Part shown: positions 6,745 to 9,525 of the stretch, piece by piece
Layout: each line of letters begins with the position of its first letter
How positions within the stretch are numbered: the stretch's first letter is position 1
Source: Synergistaceae bacterium
GTDB lineage: Bacteria > Synergistota > Synergistia > Synergistales > Synergistaceae
NCBI GenBank assembly: GCA_012727545.1
Contig: JAAYHA010000009.1
Location: forward strand, 1-9,525
DNA length: 9,525 nucleotides
Direction of reading: 5' to 3'
The notes under the pieces: generated by a model
Seen by the model: the letters and a program-made list of their open reading frames with translations, nothing else
Told to the model about the DNA's origin: nothing
The model's database searches: none
Translations under genes and position numbers: made by a program

Positions 6745-6811
6745 CAGGGGCGGCACTAAAGATGTCAAGACCTGATCCTCTGATTATCTGACAAACTTTA
6801 ACACGCCCCTG
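6745..6811 (-). promoter_or_regulatory. Long imperfect RNA hairpin between pyrC and pyrF, candidate cis-regulatory element
   Basis: In the pyrC-pyrF transcript an 8-base arm CAGGGGCG (6804-6811) pairs perfectly with CGCCCCTG (6745-6752). After three possible G-U pairs and one bulged C, UAAAG pairs with CUUUA (6796-6800 with 6757-6761). After a small internal loop, UGUCA pairs with UGACA (6789-6793 with 6763-6767), with room for two more pairs. The apex is purine-rich (AUCAGAGGAU) and may close as AUC/GAU. The downstream side reads TTTCGG, not a U-run, so this is not a standard intrinsic terminator. PyrR, encoded by the operon's first gene, is known in Bacillus to bind pyr mRNA hairpins with a related purine-rich apex. 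Binding here is only an inference. Confidence 0.55.
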
Positions 6812-6849
6812 CGATCGTCCTGCAAGATGCTTTATGATAGGGTCAGCTT

Positions 6850-8154
6850 CTAAAGATCTTCGTTATCCTGCCAGATCTTCCTGCCTTCCACAAAAGTCAT
6901 CACCGGCCAGCCGGTCAGCGCTATCCCTTCCCAGGGACAGCATCTCGCCTTGCTGTTCCATTCAGAGCAGTCTACTATCCTGGTCCTCTCTTCGTCAATT
7001 ATCGTTATGTCTGCCGGAGAGCCTTCCTCTATCTTCCCCAGAACCTGCCATTTCTCAGTCAAAAGCGAGGCAGGCGAGCTTGTCATTTTCCTGAGGATCA
7101 TTTCGACCGGCACTTCAGGGTAATTCTTGTTTTTGAAGTCTATGATAACAGCAGCAGCACATTCCAGCGAGGCGATACCAAAAGGAGCATCCTGGAATGG
7201 CTCGTCTTTCTCATCCATGTGCCATGGAGCGTGGTCTGTTACTATCGCATCTATCGTTCCGTCGAGCAGCCCTTCCCACAGCGCTGCCTGGTCTTCCTTG
7301 CTCCTCAGAGGTGGATTGACTTTGTATCTTGAATTATAACCGCTGTTGATCACGGCGTTTTCATTCAGTGTAAGATGGTGGAAGGTGGTATCGCAAGTGA
7401 CGTCCAGCCCTTCTTTTTTAGCCTGCCTTATAAGCCCCAGAGCTCCGGCGCTGCTAAGATGTGTAAAGTGGACCCTTCCGCATGTCTCCCTGGCAAGGGC
7501 TATGCCTCTTGCAACATCGATCTCCTCAGATGCTGCCGGAATACCCTTCAGCCCGCTGAGTGCGCTGACCTTTCCCTCATGTACCTGCCCCCCCTTGAAG
7601 AGGCTTATCTCTTCGGGATGCTCCATTATCCTCGGGTGATCCTTGCCGGTATACATAAGAGCAAGGCGGAAAAGTGAACTTGTCGCTATCGGTGCACCGT
7701 CATCTGTAAAAAAGACCGCTCCTGCATCAGCCATCTTGAGAAGTTCTGCCATCTCTTTGCCTTCCCTGTTTTTGCTTACACATCCGGACGGAAGTATCCT
7801 TGATGCACCGGCTGCCTTTCCATGGCTCAGAACATACTCAACAAGCGAAGGCTCTGATATTGCGGGTTTTGTGTTGGGCATTGCCACAAGGGTGGTAAAG
7901 CCTCCGGCGGCTCCGGCCCTTGCCCCCGAAGCTATATCCTCGTTCCATTCTCCCCCGGGATCCCTGAAATGTGCGTGAAGGTCTACGAAGCCTGGAGAAA
8001 GTATCTTCCCGTATCCCTCTATTATCTCAGCGTCTGCGCTGTCAAGGCCGTTGCCGATCGCAGATATTTTTTCGCCATCCACAAGGACCTCGCCGGCATC
8101 TATGAATTCTGTTCCGTTAAAGACCTTAAAATCCTTGAATAATATCTTTCCCAT
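6850..8154 (-). CDS. pyrC: PyrC, dihydroorotase (class I)
   Basis: PyrC cyclises carbamoyl aspartate to dihydroorotate, the third step of UMP synthesis. The 434-residue amidohydrolase has the class I layout: GFVDLHAHFRDPG (55-67) with H60 and H62, the TDDG aspartate (D152), IMEHPEE (H179), VHFTHLSSAGA (H232) and VTDHAPW (D307). These match the zinc-binding set known for Bacillus class I enzymes, so it should be catalytically active rather than an inactive PyrX-type partner. The PNTKPA and N-P-P-L-R segments are also family features. The ATG at 8154 overlaps the pyrB stop by one base (TAATG), with GGAGG nine bases upstream. It ends at 6850, after which comes the 191-base regulatory gap before pyrF. 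Other cyclic amidases such as hydantoinase are less likely given the operon and the FRDPG motif. Confidence 0.96.
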   Translation of the reverse strand: MGKILFKDFKVFNGTEFIDAGEVLVDGEKISAIGNGLDSADAEIIEGYGKILSPGFVDLHAHFRDPGGEWNEDIASGARAGAAGGFTTLVAMPNTKPAISEPSLVEYVLSHGKAAGASRILPSGCVSKNREGKEMAELLKMADAGAVFFTDDGAPIATSSLFRLALMYTGKDHPRIMEHPEEISLFKGGQVHEGKVSALSGLKGIPAASEEIDVARGIALARETCGRVHFTHLSSAGALGLIRQAKKEGLDVTCDTTFHHLTLNENAVINSGYNSRYKVNPPLRSKEDQAALWEGLLDGTIDAIVTDHAPWHMDEKDEPFQDAPFGIASLECAAAVIIDFKNKNYPEVPVEMILRKMTSSPASLLTEKWQVLGKIEEGSPADITIIDEERTRIVDCSEWNSKARCCPWEGIALTGWPVMTFVEGRKIWQDNEDL

Positions 8155-9110
8155 TATCTTGCGCCTCCTCCACAGAGATAGAGCAGAGCCATGCGTATTG
8201 CAACGCCTGAACGCACCTGCTCAAGTATTACGCTCTGATGTCCGTCTGCAACTTCGGAGGCTATTTCAACTCCCCTGTTGATCGGTCCCGGGTGCATTGC
8301 AAGTGCTCCCGGCCTTGCGTACTTCATAAGTTCTGAGTCGGCGCCCCACCAGCGATGATATTCATCCACAGAGGGGAAGAGCCCGTCCTGCTGACGCTCC
8401 TTCTGTATTCTCAGGAGGTAGACCATATCTGCATCCTCAACTGCCTTTCTTGGGTCTTTTTCATATCTGCAGCCAAGAGAGCCTATCTCACTGGGCATCA
8501 TAGTAGGCGGACCGGAAAGGACTACATCACAGCCAATCGTATTGAACGCAATGACATCGCTTCTTGCAACGCGGCTGTGGAGAACATCCCCTACCAGCGC
8601 TATCTTTTTGCCATCAAGGTTTCCCAGGTGTTTCCATGCAGTGTAAAGGTCAAGAAGAGCCTGTGTAGGATGGGCGTGTGTGCCGTCTCCCGCGTTGAGC
8701 ACTATCGCTCTCTTCAGCTTTGAAGCCAGGTACTGTGCAGATCCTACGGCTCCGTGCCTCATAACCACTATGTCAGCACCCATTGCCTCAAGAGTCCATG
8801 CAGTATCTCTCATAGTTTCACCCTTGGCATGGCTTGAGCCGGAGACAGACCAATTGACCACATCTGCAGAAAGCATCTTCTCTGCCAGTTCAAATGAGAC
8901 CCTTGTCCTTGTCGAATTTTCAAAAAAGAGATTGACAGCCATTTTGCCGCGCAGGACAGGGACCTTTTTGATCGGTCTGTCCATAACGTTCTCCATATGG
9001 CGCGCCTGGTCAAGCAGGAAGTAGAGTTCCTCCCTTGTAAAGCAGTCTACATCGATCACATTCCTGTGACGCCAGACTATCTGTCCGATCTCACTGGGCG
9101 TCGCGTTCAC
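8154..9110 (-). CDS. pyrB: PyrB, aspartate carbamoyltransferase catalytic subunit
   Basis: PyrB condenses carbamoyl phosphate with aspartate, the committed step of pyrimidine synthesis. With the GTG start at 9110 the product has 318 residues, normal for the catalytic chain. Seen: FFENSTRTR (62-70), the carbamoyl-phosphate site; the SS-H-A-K-G-E loop around K96; HPTQALLDLYT (147-157); GDVLHSRVARS (174-184); LLRIQKER around R234; and HPGPINRG (273-280). The open frame continues upstream to a TTG at 9137 and an ATG at 9125, but only the GTG at 9110 has a good ribosome site (GAGGTG, seven bases away). It overlaps pyrR by 20 bases. No pyrI regulatory subunit adjoins it, fitting control by PyrR instead. 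Ornithine carbamoyltransferase is excluded by HPGPINRG and context. Confidence 0.95.
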   Translation of the reverse strand: MNATPSEIGQIVWRHRNVIDVDCFTREELYFLLDQARHMENVMDRPIKKVPVLRGKMAVNLFFENSTRTRVSFELAEKMLSADVVNWSVSGSSHAKGETMRDTAWTLEAMGADIVVMRHGAVGSAQYLASKLKRAIVLNAGDGTHAHPTQALLDLYTAWKHLGNLDGKKIALVGDVLHSRVARSDVIAFNTIGCDVVLSGPPTMMPSEIGSLGCRYEKDPRKAVEDADMVYLLRIQKERQQDGLFPSVDEYHRWWGADSELMKYARPGALAMHPGPINRGVEIASEVADGHQSVILEQVRSGVAIRMALLYLCGGGAR

Positions 9111-9525
9111 AGATGACCACCTCATCCTTTCCGTCAAGTTCAGTTACTTTCACTTCTATGACTTCATTCTTTGATGTCGGCACGTTCTTGCCGCACATAT
9201 CTGCGTGTATAGGAAGCTCCCTGTGGCCTCTGTCGATTATTACGGCGAGCTTCACTGATGAGGGACGCCCGAGATCTACAAGTGCCTCCAGGGCTGCCCG
9301 GACAGTTCTGCCGGTGTAAAGAACGTCATCTACAAGATAGATATTTTTGCCCGAGATATCCTGGGGCATGCGGGTGCTGTGGACCATCGGCTGTTCGAAA
9401 AGCATGGTCAGGTCATCCCTGTACAGGGTTATATCAAGCTCCCCGCACGGGATCTTTGTTCCCTCCACCTCTTCGATGATCTTCTGCAGACGGCGCGCAA
9501 GGTAGACACCCCTTCTGTGGATCCC
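9091..9525 (-). CDS. pyrR: PyrR, bifunctional pyr operon RNA-binding regulator / uracil phosphoribosyltransferase (N-terminus cut by window edge)
   Basis: PyrR senses UMP and, in Bacillus, binds pyr mRNA to promote termination; many members also have uracil phosphoribosyltransferase activity. The visible 144 residues stay in frame to the window edge, so roughly 35 N-terminal residues of a protein near 180 are missing. Seen: GIHRRGVYLARRLQ at the cut edge, then LDITLYRDDL, and the PRPP-binding signature LVDDVLYTGRT (64-74 of the fragment), followed by ALVDLGRPSSVKLAVIIDRGHRELPI, all typical of PyrR. A GTG inside the frame at 9468 is not the start, since conserved residues precede it. It is the first visible gene of the operon and overlaps pyrB by 20 bases. 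The leader, where PyrR-controlled attenuators usually lie, is outside the window. Confidence 0.95.
   Translation of the reverse strand, partial: GIHRRGVYLARRLQKIIEEVEGTKIPCGELDITLYRDDLTMLFEQPMVHSTRMPQDISGKNIYLVDDVLYTGRTVRAALEALVDLGRPSSVKLAVIIDRGHRELPIHADMCGKNVPTSKNEVIEVKVTELDGKDEVVICERDAQ
9118..9123 (-). promoter_or_regulatory. Shine-Dalgarno site that decides the GTG start of pyrB
   Basis: GAGGTG on the minus strand lies seven bases before the GTG at 9110, inside the end of pyrR. The alternative ATG at 9125 has a purine run touching it with no spacing, and the TTG at 9137 has no comparable site. This favours the shorter, 318-residue PyrB. Confidence 0.6.

Noticed and set aside
6763..6768. 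Perfect TTGACA (minus strand) before pyrF as a -35 box
   Set aside because: At spacings of 16 to 18 bases there is no -10-like hexamer (the positions read TGTTTC, GTTTCG or TTTCGG), and the bases form part of the hairpin stem.
6306..6791. 161-codon and overlapping 128-codon open frames on the plus strand
   Set aside because: They are antisense to pyrF and the intergenic hairpin, and their composition and lack of motifs mark them as shadows.
6745..6811. Intrinsic terminator after pyrC
   Set aside because: The hairpin is strong, but the following bases on the minus strand are TTTCGGTTATCC, without the required U-run, and the operon continues in the same direction.
6701..6862. A 53-codon open stretch on the minus strand in the pyrC-pyrF gap
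   Set aside because: It has no ATG, GTG or TTG codon in frame, no ribosome site, and no resemblance to a known protein. It is better explained as non-coding.

Overview
The window looks like a piece of a diderm (Gram-negative-type) anaerobe chromosome. The best guess is Synergistota, held with moderate confidence. The clues are a Firmicutes-like pyrimidine operon (PyrR regulator, class I dihydroorotase, thermophile-type PyrE with a CPLC tail) next to lipopolysaccharide-export genes (lptA, lptB). Base composition is near 50% GC, and GTG and TTG starts are used freely. A diderm Firmicute (Negativicutes) is the main alternative. Every gene I can support lies on the minus strand, so the biological order runs from high to low coordinates. 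No tRNA, rRNA, insertion sequence, phage gene or CRISPR array was seen, and no gene-free stretch exceeds 300 bases.

Region A (9525 to 5352) is a pyrimidine biosynthesis operon: pyrR (cut by the window edge), pyrB, pyrC, a 191-base gap, pyrF and pyrE. The pyrR/pyrB, pyrB/pyrC and pyrF/pyrE junctions overlap, which suggests translational coupling. Aspartate transcarbamylase, dihydroorotase, OMP decarboxylase and orotate phosphoribosyltransferase are all present. Dihydroorotate dehydrogenase (pyrD, pyrK) and carbamoyl-phosphate synthase are not. The gap between pyrC and pyrF holds a long imperfect RNA hairpin (6745-6811) and a possible Shine-Dalgarno-sequestering pairing. It is the least explained structure in the window.

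Region B (5352 to 4519) is one exported protein whose start overlaps the pyrE stop. It looks like a TroA/ZnuA-type solute-binding protein without the usual metal-binding histidines.

Region C (4438 to 1222) is an envelope block: lptA (long, multi-repeat), lptB and murJ. These handle LPS export to the outer membrane and flipping of the peptidoglycan precursor lipid II.

Region D (1147 to 1) holds a small predicted lipoprotein of unknown function, a 58-residue zinc-ribbon protein with a cysteine-rich tail, and the N-terminal part of tsaD (tRNA t6A modification). The last two are joined by an ATGA overlap.

Most of the window is well-known core metabolism and envelope biology. I did not find a clearly new multi-gene system. 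The items most worth following are the intergenic RNA element, the cysteine-rich peptide coupled to tsaD, and the TroA-like protein coupled to pyrE.
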